Assembly (NCBI GenBank): GCA_943788755.1 | Contig: CALSRM010000003.1 | Coordinates: 1,054,001-1,118,000 of the forward strand | DNA length: 64,000 nt | Direction: 5' to 3' | Source: an uncultured Flavobacteriales bacterium | GTDB taxonomy: Bacteria > Bacteroidota > Bacteroidia > Flavobacteriales_D > Parvicellaceae | Shown here: positions 46,901-58,000 of the stretch, in pieces | How positions within the stretch are numbered: position 1 is the first letter of the stretch | Layout: every line of letters begins with the position of its first letter | Made by a program: the position numbers and the translations under genes | The notes under the pieces: model-generated | Told to the model about the DNA's origin: nothing | Databases searched by the model: none | What the model saw: only the letters and a program-made list of their open reading frames with translations

Positions 46901-49900
46901 ATTGCAATTACCAAAGCAATCTACATCCATAAATGTTGGTGTAGCCCCTAATGGTGTTGGCTGCGTAATTGTTGTCGTAGCTGTTGTAACACATCCATTT
47001 GCATCCGTTACCGTTACGGTATAAGTTCCAGCTGATAAGTTAGTTGCTGTAATTAATGACCCTCCACTGTTATCCCATTGATAAGTATAAGGTGATGTTC
47101 CTCCCAAAGGGCTAACCTCTGCCCAACCATCGCTGTAACCATTACAACTTACATTTCCTATTAAATTAATTGTAGCAGTCAAGAGTGTCGGTTGCGAAAT
47201 AGTTGCAGAAACGATAGTTTGGCAACCATCAGAATCTGTTATAGTGCAACTATAATTACCGGGACACAAGCCAGATGCTGTTGCTCCAGTTTGATTTCCT
47301 GCTGCAGCTCCCCATTGGTAACTAAATGGCGTCATTCCAACTATTCCAATTGCAGTAGCAGTTCCATCGCATTCGTCAAAGCAAGAGATGCCTGTTGGAC
47401 TAGCAGATCCTGTTACTTGGTTAGGCTCTTGTATTGTATAATTAATTATATCAGTACATCCTTGATCATCAACTATAGATAATACATAATCTCCTGCACA
47501 TAAATCTCCAATTGAGTCTGTGATTCCAATAGTCATGTTATTCTCATCTAACCAGTTGTAGGAATAAGGTTGTGTTCCTCCAATTGTGGCAAGTGAGGCA
47601 ATACCGTCACATGATTCAAAACAATTTGTATTGTAAGATGTTTGAATTGAAAATAGTACATCTGGCTCAGTAACTTCAATAGAAACTGAAGCATTACATC
47701 CAATAGCATCTGTAATGGTTACTCCGTAAAATCCTGCAGCTAAGTTAGAAGCTGTTGGTGTTATTTGACTTCCTGCATTAGCATCCCACAGAGCTGTAAA
47801 GACACCATTACCTCCGATCATATCTACAGTTGCTGAGCCATCAGTAAATCCACTACAGCTAACCATAGATGTATCTAGAATCATTGCTGAAGGTCCATTT
47901 AGATCTTGGATCTCAATACAAATTGTAGCAGTACACCCATTTGCATCTGTTACTTCTACACAATAGGTTCCTGCAAAAAGAGCAGTTGCACAAGAGTTAG
48001 TAAATCCATCTGGCCACAGATAAGTATATGGTCCCGTTCCACCTATCGCTAGTACACAAGCACTACCATCAGGTAAACCACAGTTTGCATTCACTACCGT
48101 AGAATCTAAGCTTAGTCCTGTAGGTTCAGATATGTCAACCGGTGCAGTTGCTGAACATCCATTTGCATCCGTAATAGTTACATTATAAGTTTGTGCACAA
48201 AGGTTAAATGCAGATATAGTTGTTTGTAACAATGCATCATCCCATTGATAGGTGAATGGAAAAGTTCCTCCTTGAACAGTAGACGTGGCCTGTCCATCAC
48301 AATTCCCAGAACAAGATGCATCGAGATCCGACAAAAGGTTCCCGCTATCATAACCGCTGGCTGATCCAATGTTTTCTGCGTCGCTAGTAGATTCACATCC
48401 ATTTGCATCGGTGACGGTTACATAGTAATCTCCAGCTGCAAGACCTGTAGCAGTAATATTATCTTGACCTTGCGATACATTTAATAAATTAAACCATTCA
48501 TACGAATAAGGAGCGGTTCCTGTTCCACTAACAGAGGCTGTAGCAGTTCCATTTGCATCTCCAAAACACAATGGATCTGTAGTAGCAGCTATTATCACAT
48601 CACTTGGTAATATGTTGCCTACTATTACATCAGCACCTTGTGTACATCCATTTGCATCCTCAACCGTCACATTATAAGTACCTGGCATTAGGTTAATAGC
48701 TGTAGCAGTTGTCTGACCAATTGGATCATTATTTATGTCATACCAAGTATAGGTAGGTGAACCTATTCCTCCTGAAGTAATAGCTACTGTAGCTGTTCCA
48801 GTTGGAGTTTCACAAAATGCTGACACTGAACTTGTCGAAAGAACAATAACTTCTGGCTCAAATATAGTTGCGTCAATAGTAAGCTCACAACCAAGACCAT
48901 CTGTAATAGTTACAGACAAATTCCCAGGAAATAATGTCGAGGTAGTTATCGCAGTTGTTTGGTTTGCAGGATCATTCCACGCATACGAATAAGGAGCTGT
49001 TCCTCCCGAAGCAAGCACAGTTGCGTTTCCATCTTGGACACCAAAACAAGTAACGTCTGTTGTTGCAGAAATAGTCGCATTAAGTGCTGACGGTTCTGTA
49101 ATCGTAACGTTTACTGTAGCTTGACATCCAACATTATCAATCATTTCACCTGTATAGGTTCCAGCACACAAGTTCAATGCACTTGCGGTTGTTTGACCAA
49201 TTGGGTCGTTGTTAGCATCATACCAGTTATAATTCAATGGCGGTGTTCCTCCTTGAACATCAATCTGAGCAAATCCATCACATCCCACAGTACCATTGCA
49301 ACTTACATTCGTTTGTGTGAAGATAGTTGCTGTAGGAGCTCCTAAATCCTGAACACATATATTCAACGTATCACTGCATCCGTTACCATCAGTAACTGCT
49401 ACATTATAACATCCAGCAAATAAATTCTCAGCTGTAACTGAGGTTTGGTCAACCATAATACTATCCAGACCATTAATGTCTTTGCCTATCCATTGGTAAC
49501 TATAGCTCGCAACTCCTGCTAAAACGGTAACGGTAGCTGTACCATCAGCTTGGTTACAGTTAGAACCCGTCATTGATCCCGCAAGTTCCAATGCTACTGG
49601 CTCTGTAATTTCTTGCGTTTCTGTTATGTTACATCCATTTTGATCTGTTATAACAACATCATATGAATCAGCGCATAATTCAATTACTTCATTAGTTGTA
49701 GACAAAGCTGGATCATTCCAGAGATACGTATAAACTCCAGTTCCTCCGGCTGGAGTAGATGTAATGGTCCCATCGCATACAGCATTACAATTTAAATCAA
49801 CCGATGCGAATGAATTAGAAAGTACTGGCGGAGCTGACAATGTTATTTCAAATGTTTGAAAACATCCATTTAAATCCGTTACTACTACATCATAACTTCC

Positions 49901-51763
49901 TGCACAAAGGTTGGAAGCAATATTTAGAGTTTGATTATCTGCATTTGCATCCCATGCATATGTGTAAGGTTCTGTACCTCCAGTTGGAGTTATTTCAGCA
50001 GAACCATCACACTCAGCTGTACAGGAAATATCAAACCCGTTATAATCTGATATAACAGCTATTGTTCCAGTCAAAGGAGTTGGTTCATTAATTGTTATGG
50101 GGCCACTATCATAAGAAACCAAATTCGCATCTGTAACAATAACATAATAATCTCCAGCGCATAAATTTGTTGCTGTTATTAAGGTTTGACTCGGGTTAAG
50201 AGGAGCATTAGTAGAAGCATTCATCCATTGATATGTATAACCTCCTACACCTCCACTAGAGGTTGCAGTTGCCGATCCATCGCATAACCCATTACAACTT
50301 AGATCGGTTCCTACTAATGTAGTGTTAATTACGCCTGGTTCTATTATTGTAATACATAATGTATCTGCACATCCGAGCACATCTGTTGAAACAACAGCGT
50401 ATTCACCTGCGCACAACCCACTAACTGAAGATCCTGATAAAGAAGAAACCCCAGCAGCTGGACAATTAACATACCAATCGTAGGTAATAGCTCCAGGATT
50501 TCCTCCAGTTGCAATTACTTCTGCCGTTCCATCACAAATTCCAGATCCGCTAGCGGCCGCTGCAGTCATAATTGTAGTTGCCACTGGTAATGGTTCTTCA
50601 ATATCTTCTGTATAGCTAGCAACACATCCATTTGCATCGGTTACTGTGATTGAATAATTGCCCGCACAAAGTCCAGAAATATCCTCTGTCCCTGGATTAA
50701 CAAATGCTGGATCGGTTGAAGTCCAAACAATAGTGTAGGGTGGTGCTCCTCCTGCAATACTAACATCTAATTCCCCATCGCAATACTCAAAGCAACTAAC
50801 AGGAACATTTGTTCCTTTTGTTATACTTGGTCCCGTTAAATCCGAAATCGTTGCAATACCAACTCCAGAGCAACCTGCATCGTCTGTTACAGTTATTTCA
50901 TAAGTGCCTGCTGGAAGAGAAGATACTGCAGGAGTTGCACCAACACTGATGGTTGGCGCATCCTGGTTAACCCAATTATAGATATTGTAAACCCCTGAAC
51001 CGCCTATTATTGTTGAAATGTCAACCTGAACCGTACCATCAGGATCACCACAGGTAGAATTAGTAAAATCAGTTGAAAAATCTATTTCATCTGGCTCTGT
51101 AATAGTAACACAAGATTGTGCAGTAGGACAGTTGAGATCATCAGTAGCCATAACGCAATATTCACCAACACTAAGAGCAGTTACTGTGGATGTGGTACCA
51201 ACATTGCTTAAGTCAGATTGATCAATCCAATTATAAGAATAATTTCCAACTGCTGAGGTTCCACCTGTTACAACAGTAGACACTGAACCATCTGTACCGC
51301 CAAAACAAGTAGCAGGTAAAAATGAACTATTTATTACAAGAGCAACAGGATCTACAATTGTCGCATCAGTATTTATGATACAACCATCATTATCTGTTAT
51401 TACTATACTTACCAGCCCAGCGCATAAACCTGTATTAGAAAAACTTCCTGTATTATTATTACCAGTTGGCACATCACCACCATTCCATACAAAAGTAGCC
51501 GGTAAAGAAACCCCCGTTAAGGTTACAGTAGCTTCTCCATCACAAGTACCAATACACGAATTATCATTATCAACTGTCATTGAGGCAGTACCACTTGTTA
51601 AATCACCAACCGTTACTGTAAGTGAAGCAGGGCAATTAGAAGCATCTGTAACATCTACAGTATAAGGGCCTCCAGCAGATGAAACAAGGCCAGTACATAA
51701 TACCGTCGGACCATTGCTCCACAACTGGGTATAACTTGCATCATCTACCGCCTGATATCGCAA
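43955..51763 (-). CDS. C-terminal part of giant SprB-like T9SS adhesin (third frame)
   Basis: An open frame of 2602 residues with no signal peptide. It is the C-terminal half of the adhesin that begins at 62439, separated by an apparent frameshift at 51748-51752. It holds about 26 SprB-type repeats of roughly 75 residues (pattern C-x-G-x-C-D-G-x-A, then GGT-x-PY-x-Y-x-W, then LCAG-x-Y-x-V-x-VTD-x-NGC), covering about residues 60-2100. Ig- and PKD-like modules follow (for example SIYSWDFGDGTS), then a CHU_C sorting domain (FAPSAFTPNGDGKNDVF, FNRWGEQIFEA, end GHVTVVR). SprB-type repeats are known from the SprB gliding adhesin. Translation from the internal ATG at 51763 would give an unexported protein, so this piece is functional only if the frames are joined. 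Confidence 0.85.
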   Translation of the reverse strand: MRYQAVDDASYTQLWSNGPTVLCTGLVSSAGGPYTVDVTDASNCPASLTVTVGDLTSGTASMTVDNDNSCIGTCDGEATVTLTGVSLPATFVWNGGDVPTGNNNTGSFSNTGLCAGLVSIVITDNDGCIINTDATIVDPVALVINSSFLPATCFGGTDGSVSTVVTGGTSAVGNYSYNWIDQSDLSNVGTTSTVTALSVGEYCVMATDDLNCPTAQSCVTITEPDEIDFSTDFTNSTCGDPDGTVQVDISTIIGGSGVYNIYNWVNQDAPTISVGATPAVSSLPAGTYEITVTDDAGCSGVGIATISDLTGPSITKGTNVPVSCFEYCDGELDVSIAGGAPPYTIVWTSTDPAFVNPGTEDISGLCAGNYSITVTDANGCVASYTEDIEEPLPVATTIMTAAAASGSGICDGTAEVIATGGNPGAITYDWYVNCPAAGVSSLSGSSVSGLCAGEYAVVSTDVLGCADTLCITIIEPGVINTTLVGTDLSCNGLCDGSATATSSGGVGGYTYQWMNASTNAPLNPSQTLITATNLCAGDYYVIVTDANLVSYDSGPITINEPTPLTGTIAVISDYNGFDISCTAECDGSAEITPTGGTEPYTYAWDANADNQTLNIASNLCAGSYDVVVTDLNGCFQTFEITLSAPPVLSNSFASVDLNCNAVCDGTITSTPAGGTGVYTYLWNDPALSTTNEVIELCADSYDVVITDQNGCNITETQEITEPVALELAGSMTGSNCNQADGTATVTVLAGVASYSYQWIGKDINGLDSIMVDQTSVTAENLFAGCYNVAVTDGNGCSDTLNICVQDLGAPTATIFTQTNVSCNGTVGCDGFAQIDVQGGTPPLNYNWYDANNDPIGQTTASALNLCAGTYTGEMIDNVGCQATVNVTITEPSALNATISATTDVTCFGVQDGNATVLASGGTAPYSYAWNDPANQTTAITTSTLFPGNLSVTITDGLGCELTIDATIFEPEVIVLSTSSVSAFCETPTGTATVAITSGGIGSPTYTWYDINNDPIGQTTATAINLMPGTYNVTVEDANGCTQGADVIVGNILPSDVIIAATTDPLCFGDANGTATASVSGTGTAPYSYEWFNLLNVSQGQDNITATGLAAGDYYVTVTDANGCESTSDAENIGSASGYDSGNLLSDLDASCSGNCDGQATSTVQGGTFPFTYQWDDALLQTTISAFNLCAQTYNVTITDANGCSATAPVDISEPTGLSLDSTVVNANCGLPDGSACVLAIGGTGPYTYLWPDGFTNSCATALFAGTYCVEVTDANGCTATICIEIQDLNGPSAMILDTSMVSCSGFTDGSATVDMIGGNGVFTALWDANAGSQITPTASNLAAGFYGVTITDAIGCNASVSIEVTEPDVLFSIQTSYNTNCFESCDGIASLATIGGTQPYSYNWLDENNMTIGITDSIGDLCAGDYVLSIVDDQGCTDIINYTIQEPNQVTGSASPTGISCFDECDGTATAIGIVGMTPFSYQWGAAAGNQTGATASGLCPGNYSCTITDSDGCQTIVSATISQPTLLTATINLIGNVSCNGYSDGWAEVSPLGGTSPYTYQWDNSGGSLITATNLSAGTYTVTVTDANGCVTTATTTITQPTPLGATPTFMDVDCFGNCNGSASVIVSGGSGGNAYQWNNPTFATTATVNNLCAGTYTCLVTDVNGCEISKTVNITQPTQIGMSVSITDANCGLFNGSAGVNVFGGTLPFVYQWNDALTQTTAFAFNLNANCYTLTVTDGNGCFEDSVICLDDIEGPTVTFVTSSDVTCFGDQDGSMQYAVTGGTGSANLEWIDDVGNSIPAGSNLNTLIGLDGGCYSLIATDAAGCISSESSCIAEPTQINSAIFNFNDVTCNTGCDGDATVDVSGGLVASGYGYSWNDGQTTQQATGLCAGDYTVTVNDDNNCVTSSSVTIGEPTPIVITADNVVNVSCFGECDGEIQISVTGGTAPYLYDWFPIGLTTPGVAGLCAGTYTVRITDANGCAEEMDITIMEPTQLVQSASTVNATCSDCNGEGSITASGGTAPYAYNWFGLGNSPGNSNNTGLCPGLVTFEVTDANGCLISSTTNVIDEAAPVIDSILFVEPLCNGYSTGNASVYASAGTAPYTYLWDDPSAQTAQTAVALEDGLYGVQVTDGNGCIAFDLVNITEPSPLNAIADIERTICYGESTQIWASGQGGTPFLDGTYTVTWDNLPNTGSAPVTVSPLTTTLYCASVSDANGCLPVSSCVTITVTPALTLAITPPIDMCAGGAVDIVATATGGDTLINPYTFIWYDDAGLTNVVPSSQSGNVSTVSVNPSEPTTYYAVLSDGCSTNDTVSTTVSINPNPQAFIAAFDSSGCAPFTAQFVANSDIGVNFDFDVDCDSTPEYSGPNNTFNYAYTTPGIYDVCLTVTSADGCFTTINSPAMITVHDLPVANFGVSPAETSILNPVIEMIDYSIGGSIYSWDFGDGTSITGNGDSVLVDSTNTGLMSDPTHLYSDTGYYDITLTIFSINGADTCESIYTQTIHIEGDYIFFAPSAFTPNGDGKNDVFIPKGIGIDAMTYDFYVFNRWGEQIFEAHNKDIGWDGKHKGTPVQVDAYVWLVRTLDNKGKPHEYIGHVTVVR

Positions 51764-52079
51764 TACAAACTTGTCCGTTTATTTGTCCACAATTTGAAGG
51801 TGTTACCGTCTCCTCAATAACTATAAGAGGGTTCTCGGTAAGCGTAACCGAAAGCGAACCAGTACACGAATTATCATCTAATACGGATAATTCATAGGTC
51901 CCTGCTTCTAAAGAAGTCAAATCTCCAGCAATGCTTGTAAACCCATTAGGACCTGTCCAACTATAAACATAATCTGAAAGAGGATCAACGGTACCTCCAA
52001 TTGTGGTAATCTCAATTGCTCCAGTATTACCCCCATTGCAAAGTATATCAGTAGGTGACAAACGATATATCAATTGCAT
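51741..52079 (-). CDS. Middle fragment of the giant adhesin (second frame)
   Basis: A 112-codon open frame that bridges the N- and C-terminal pieces of the adhesin. It encodes the end of an inter-repeat linker, one SprB-type repeat ([19 protein letters not shown] through LDDNSCTGSL) and the first half of another (NCGQINGQVCIAISGG), whose second half (YTQLWSNG and following) is in the next frame. Its ends overlap both neighbours by 23-32 bases. It is not a separate gene: it has no signal peptide, and the repeats only make sense when the three frames are joined. Confidence 0.8.
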   Translation of the reverse strand: MQLIYRLSPTDILCNGGNTGAIEITTIGGTVDPLSDYVYSWTGPNGFTSIAGDLTSLEAGTYELSVLDDNSCTGSLSVTLTENPLIVIEETVTPSNCGQINGQVCIAISGGR

Positions 52080-55000
52080 TTGGTTGCGTTACCTCTATTG
52101 TAGCAGAGGTTGCTCCGCAAGTTTCGTCATCTGTAACAACTACATAGTAAAATCCAGCAGATAAACCTGTAGCAGTTTGTGTATTTTGTCCAATTGCACC
52201 TGAGCCATCGGCGTTATACCAAGTATAGTTGTAAGTTCCAAACAAAGATATTCCTCCTGTTACATCAACTGTAACACTCCCTTGATTTTCTCCATTACAA
52301 TTTACATTTGTAACTACGGAAGGAGTAAGGTTCATTGGATTAACGGTTACAGTAGCTGTAGCAGTATTGACACATCCATTGGCATCAGTACCTGTAACAA
52401 CATAACTAGTAGTAACAGCAGGAGAAACACTTTCCGTGTCACCAGTAGTACCAGTATCCCAAGAATATGAAACACCACCTGCTGCAGTTAAAGTTGCTGT
52501 TTCACCATCACAAATAGTAGGCGAGTTAACAGTAATCGTTGGTAGTGGATTAACGGTTACAGTAGCTGTAGCAGTATTAACACATCCATTGGCATCAGTA
52601 CCTGTAACAACATAACTAGTAGTAACAGCAGGAGAAACACTTTCAGGGTTTCCTGTATTACCAGTATCCCAAGAATATGAAACACCACCTGCTGCAGTTA
52701 AGGTTGCTGTTTCACCATCACAAATAGTAGGCGAGTTAACAGTAATCGTTGGTAGTGGGTTAACGGTTACAGTAGCTGTAGCAGTATTAACACATCCGTT
52801 AGCATCAGTACCTGTAACAACATAGCTAGTAGTAACAGTAGGAGAAACACTTTCAGGATTTCCTGTATTACCAGTATCCCAAGAATATGAAACACCACCT
52901 GCTGCAGTTAAAGTTGCTGTTTCACCATCACAAATAGTAGGCGAGTTAACAGTAATCGTTGGTAGTGGATTAACGGTTACAGTAGCTGTAGCAGTATTAA
53001 CACATCCATTAGCATCAGTACCTGTAACAACATAACTAGTAGTAACAGTAGGAGAAACACTTTCAGGGTTTCCTGTATTACCAGTATCCCAAGAATATGA
53101 AACACCACCTGCTGCAGTTAAAGTTGCTGTTTCACCATCACAAATAGTAGGCGAGTTAACAGTAATCGTTGGTAGTGGATTAACGGTTACAGTAGCTGTA
53201 GCAGTATTAACACATCCATTAGCATCAGTACCTGTAACAACATAACTAGTAGTAACAGCAGGAGAAACACTTTCAGGATTTCCTGTATTACCAGTATCCC
53301 AAGAATATGAAACACCACCTGCTGCAGTTAAAGTTGCTGTTTCACCATCACAAATAGTAGGCGAGTTAACAGTAATCGTTGGTAATGGATTAACGGTTAC
53401 AGTAGCTGTAGCAGTATTAACACATCCATTAACATCAGTACCTGTAACAACATAACTAGTAGTAACAGCAGGAGAAACACTTTCCGTGTCACCATTAGTA
53501 CCAGTATCCCAAGAATATGAAACACCACCTGCTGCAGTTAAAGTTGCTGTTTCACCATCACAAATAGTAGGCGAGTTAACAGTAATCGTTGGTAGTGGGT
53601 TAACGGTTACAGTAGCTGTAGCAGTATTAACACATCCATTAGCATCAGTACCTGTAACAACATAACTAGTAGTAACAGCAGGAGAAACACTTTCAGGGTC
53701 ACCATTAGTGCCAGTATCCCAAGAATATGAAACACCACCTGCTGCAGTTAAGGTTGCTGTTTCACCATCACAAATAGTAGGCGAGTTAACAGTAATCGTT
53801 GGTAGTGGGTTAACGGTTACAGTAGCTGTAGCAGTATTAACACATCCGTTAGCATCAGTACCTGTAACAACATAGCTAGTAGTAACAGTAGGAGAAACAC
53901 TTTCAGGATTTCCTGTATTACCAGTATCCCAAGAATATGAAGCACCACCTGCTGCAGTTAAGGTTGCTGTTTCACCATCACAAATAGTAGGCGAGTTAAC
54001 AGTAATCGTTGGTAATGGATTAACGGTTACAGTAGCTGTAGCAGTATTAACACATCCATTAACATCAGTACCTGTAACAACATAACTAGTAGTAACAGCA
54101 GGAGAAACACTTTCCGTGTCACCATTAGTGCCAGTATCCCAAGAATATGAAACACCACCTGTTGCAGTTAAAGTTGCTGTTTCACCATCACAAATAGTAG
54201 GCGAGTTAACAGTAATCGTTGGTAGTGGATTAACGGTTACAGTAGCTGTAGCAGTATTAACACATCCATTAGCATCAGTACCTGTAACAACATAACTAGT
54301 AGTAAGAGTAGGAGAAACACTTTCAGGATTTCCTGTATTACCAGTATCCCAAGAATATGAAACACCACCTGTTGCAGTTAAAGTTGCTGTTTCACCATCA
54401 CAAATAGTTACTGGATTTACACCTATCGTTGGTAATGGATTAACGGTTACGGTAGCTGTAGCAGTATTAACACATCCATTAGCATCAGTACCTGTAACAA
54501 CATAACTAGTAGTAAGAGTAGGAGAAACACTTTCAGGGTTTCCTGTATTACCAGTATCCCAAGAATATGAAACACCACCTGCTGCAGTTAAAGTTGCTGT
54601 TTCACCATCACAAATAGTAGGCGAGTTAACAGTAATCGTTGGTAGTGGATTAAGGGTTACATTAGCTGTAGCAGTATTAACACATCCATTAGCATCAGTA
54701 CCTGTAACAACATAACTAGTAGTAACAGTAGGAGAAACACTTTCAGGGTTTCCTGTATTACCAGTATCCCAAGAATATGAAACACCACCTGCTGCAGTTA
54801 AAGTTGCTGTTTCACCATCACAAATAGTAGGCGAGTTAACAGTAATCGTTGGTAGTGGATTAACGGTTACAGTAGCTGTAGCAGTATTAACACATCCATT
54901 AGCATCAGTACCTGTAACAACATAACTAGTAGTAAGAGTAGGAGAAACACTTTCAGGATTTCCTGTATTACCAGTATCCCAAGAATATGAAACACCACCT

Positions 55001-58000
55001 GCTGCAGTTAAAGTTGCTGTTTCACCATTACAAATAGTAGGCGAGTTAACAGTAATCGTTGGTAGTGGATTAACGGTTACAGTAGCTGTAGCAGTATTAA
55101 CACATCCATTAGCATCAGTACCTGTAACAACATAACTAGTAGTAACAGTAGGAGAAACACTTTCAGGGTTTCCTGTATTACCAGTATCCCAAGAATATGA
55201 AACACCACCTGTTGCAGTTAAAGTTGCTGTTTCACCATCACAAATAGTAGGCGAGTTAACAGTAATCGTTGGTAGTGGGTTAACGGTTACAGTAGCTGTA
55301 GCAGTATTAACACATCCATTAGCATCAGTACCTGTAACAACATAGCTAGTAGTAAGAGCAGGAGAAACACTTTCAGGATTTCCTGTATTACCAGTATCCC
55401 AAGAATATGAAACACCACCTGTTGCAGTTAAAGTTGCTGTTTCACCATCACAAATAGTAGGCGAGTTAACAGTAATCGTTGGTAGTGGGTTAACGGTTAC
55501 GGTAGCTGTAGCAGTATTAACACATCCATTAGCATCAGTACCTGTAACAACATAACTAGTAGTAACAGCAGGAGAAACACTTTCCGTGTCACCATTAGTA
55601 CCAGTATCCCAAGAATATGAAACACCACCTGCTGCAGTTAAAGTTGCTGTTTCACCATCACAAATAGTAGGCGAGTTAACAGTAATCGTTGGTAGTGGGT
55701 TAACGGTTACAGTAGCTGTAGCAGTATTAACACATCCATTAGCATCAGTACCTGTAACAACATAACTAGTAGTAAGAGTAGGAGAAACACTTTCAGGATT
55801 TCCTGTATTACCAGTATCCCAAGAATATGAAACACCACCTGTTGCAGTTAAGGTTGCTGTTTCACCATCACAAATGGTTACTGGATTTACACCTATATTT
55901 GGTAAACTAGGAGGTTGTATGATTTCAAAATTGACAGGGTAAGGGCAGTTATTATTATCTTTTACAATAATCTCATAATCGCCTGCAATTAGATCGGAAA
56001 AAACAGGGTCAGATTCCCAAGTAATTCCTCCATCAATTGAATATTGATAAGGCAAAGAGCCTCCAGTTGCAGTAATTGTAGCTTGGCCATTATTCCCCGC
56101 GAAACATGTAACATGTACCAGCGCCTCCGAAGCAGTGAGTCCACTTAAATCTCCAACTGTAGCTTGAACACTATTTTCACACCCATTATCATCTTCAATT
56201 ATTATTGTATACACTCCGGGTAATAGTGTACCAAAAAGACCAGTGGGTTGGAAATTAGCTCCACCATCTATCGAAAATTCAAGCCCGCCAGATCCGCCAG
56301 ATCCACTAACATTAATCTCACCATTATTAATTCCACAAGAAGCACCTGTAATAAGTCCAAGAGTAATCGTTGGTAATGGATTAACGGTTACGGTAGCTGT
56401 AGCAGTATTAACACATCCATTGGCATCAGTACCTGTAACAACATAACTAGTAGTAACAGCAGGAGAAACACTTTCAGTGTTTCCTGTATTACCAGTATCC
56501 CAAGAATATGAAACACCACCTGCTGCAGTTAAAGTTGCTGTTTCACCATCACAAATAGTAGGCGAGTTAACAGTAATCGTTGGTAGTGGATTAACGGTTA
56601 CAGTAGCTGTAGCAGTATTAACACATCCATTAGCATCAGTACCTGTAACAACATAACTAGTAGTAACAGCAGGAGAAACACTTTCCGTGTTTCCTGTATT
56701 ACCAGTATCCCAAGAATATGAAACACCACCTGCTGCAGTTAAAGTTGCTGTTTCACCATCACAAATAGTAGGCGAGTTAACAGTAATCGTTGGTAGTGGA
56801 TTAACGGTTACAGTAGCTGTAGCAGTATTAACACATCCATTAGCATCAGTACCTGTAACAACATAACTAGTAGTAACAGTAGGAGAAACACTTTCAGGGT
56901 TTCCTGTATTACCAGTATCCCAAGAATATGAAACACCACCTGCTGCAGTTAAAGTTGCTGTTTCACCATCACAAATAGTAGGCGAGTTAACAGTAATCGT
57001 TGGTAGTGGATTAACGGTTACAGTAGCTGTAGCAGTATTAACACATCCATTAGCATCAGTACCTGTAACAACATAACTAGTAGTAAGAGCAGGAGAAACA
57101 CTTTCAGGATTTCCTGTATTACCAGTATCCCAAGAATATGAAACACCACCTGCTGCAGTTAAAGTTGCTGTTTCACCATCACAAATAGTAGGCGAGTTAA
57201 CAGTAATCGTTGGTAGTGGATTAACGGTTACAGTAGCTGTAGCAGTATTAACACATCCATTAGCATCAGTACCTGTAACAACATAACTAGTAGTAACAGT
57301 AGGAGAAACACTTTCAGGGTTTCCTGTATTACCAGTATCCCAAGAATATGAAACACCACCTGCTGCAGTTAAAGTTGCTGTTTCACCATCACAAATAGTA
57401 GGCGAGTTAACAGTAATCGTTGGTAGTGGATTAACGGTTACAGTAGCTGTAGCAGTATTAACACATCCATTAGCATCAGTACCTGTAACAACATAACTAG
57501 TAGTAACAGCAGGAGAAACACTTTCAGGGTTTCCTGTATTACCAGTATCCCAAGAATATGAAACACCACCTGCTGCAGTTAAAGTTGCTGTTTCACCATC
57601 ACAAATAGTAGGCGAGTTAACAGTAATCGTTGGTAGTGGGTTAACGGTTACAGTAGCTGTAGCAGTATTAACACATCCATTAGCATCAGTACCTGTAACA
57701 ACATAGCTAGTAGTAACAGTAGGAGAAACACTTTCAGGATTTCCTGTATTACCAGTATCCCAAGAATATGAAACACCACCTGCTGCAGTTAAGGTTGCTG
57801 TTTCACCATCACAAATAGTAGGCGAGTTAACAGTAATCGTTGGTAGTGGATTAACGGTTACAGTAGCTGTAGCAGTATTAACACATCCATTAGCATCAGT
57901 ACCTGTAACAACATAACTAGTAGTAACAGCAGGAGAAACACTTTCCGTGTCACCATTAGTGCCAGTATCCCAAGAATATGAAACACCACCTGTTGCAGTT

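Noticed and set aside
43955-51763. Independent gene starting at ATG 51763
   Set aside because: It lacks a signal peptide, begins in the middle of an SprB-type repeat and overlaps the preceding frame, so it is part of the larger adhesin.
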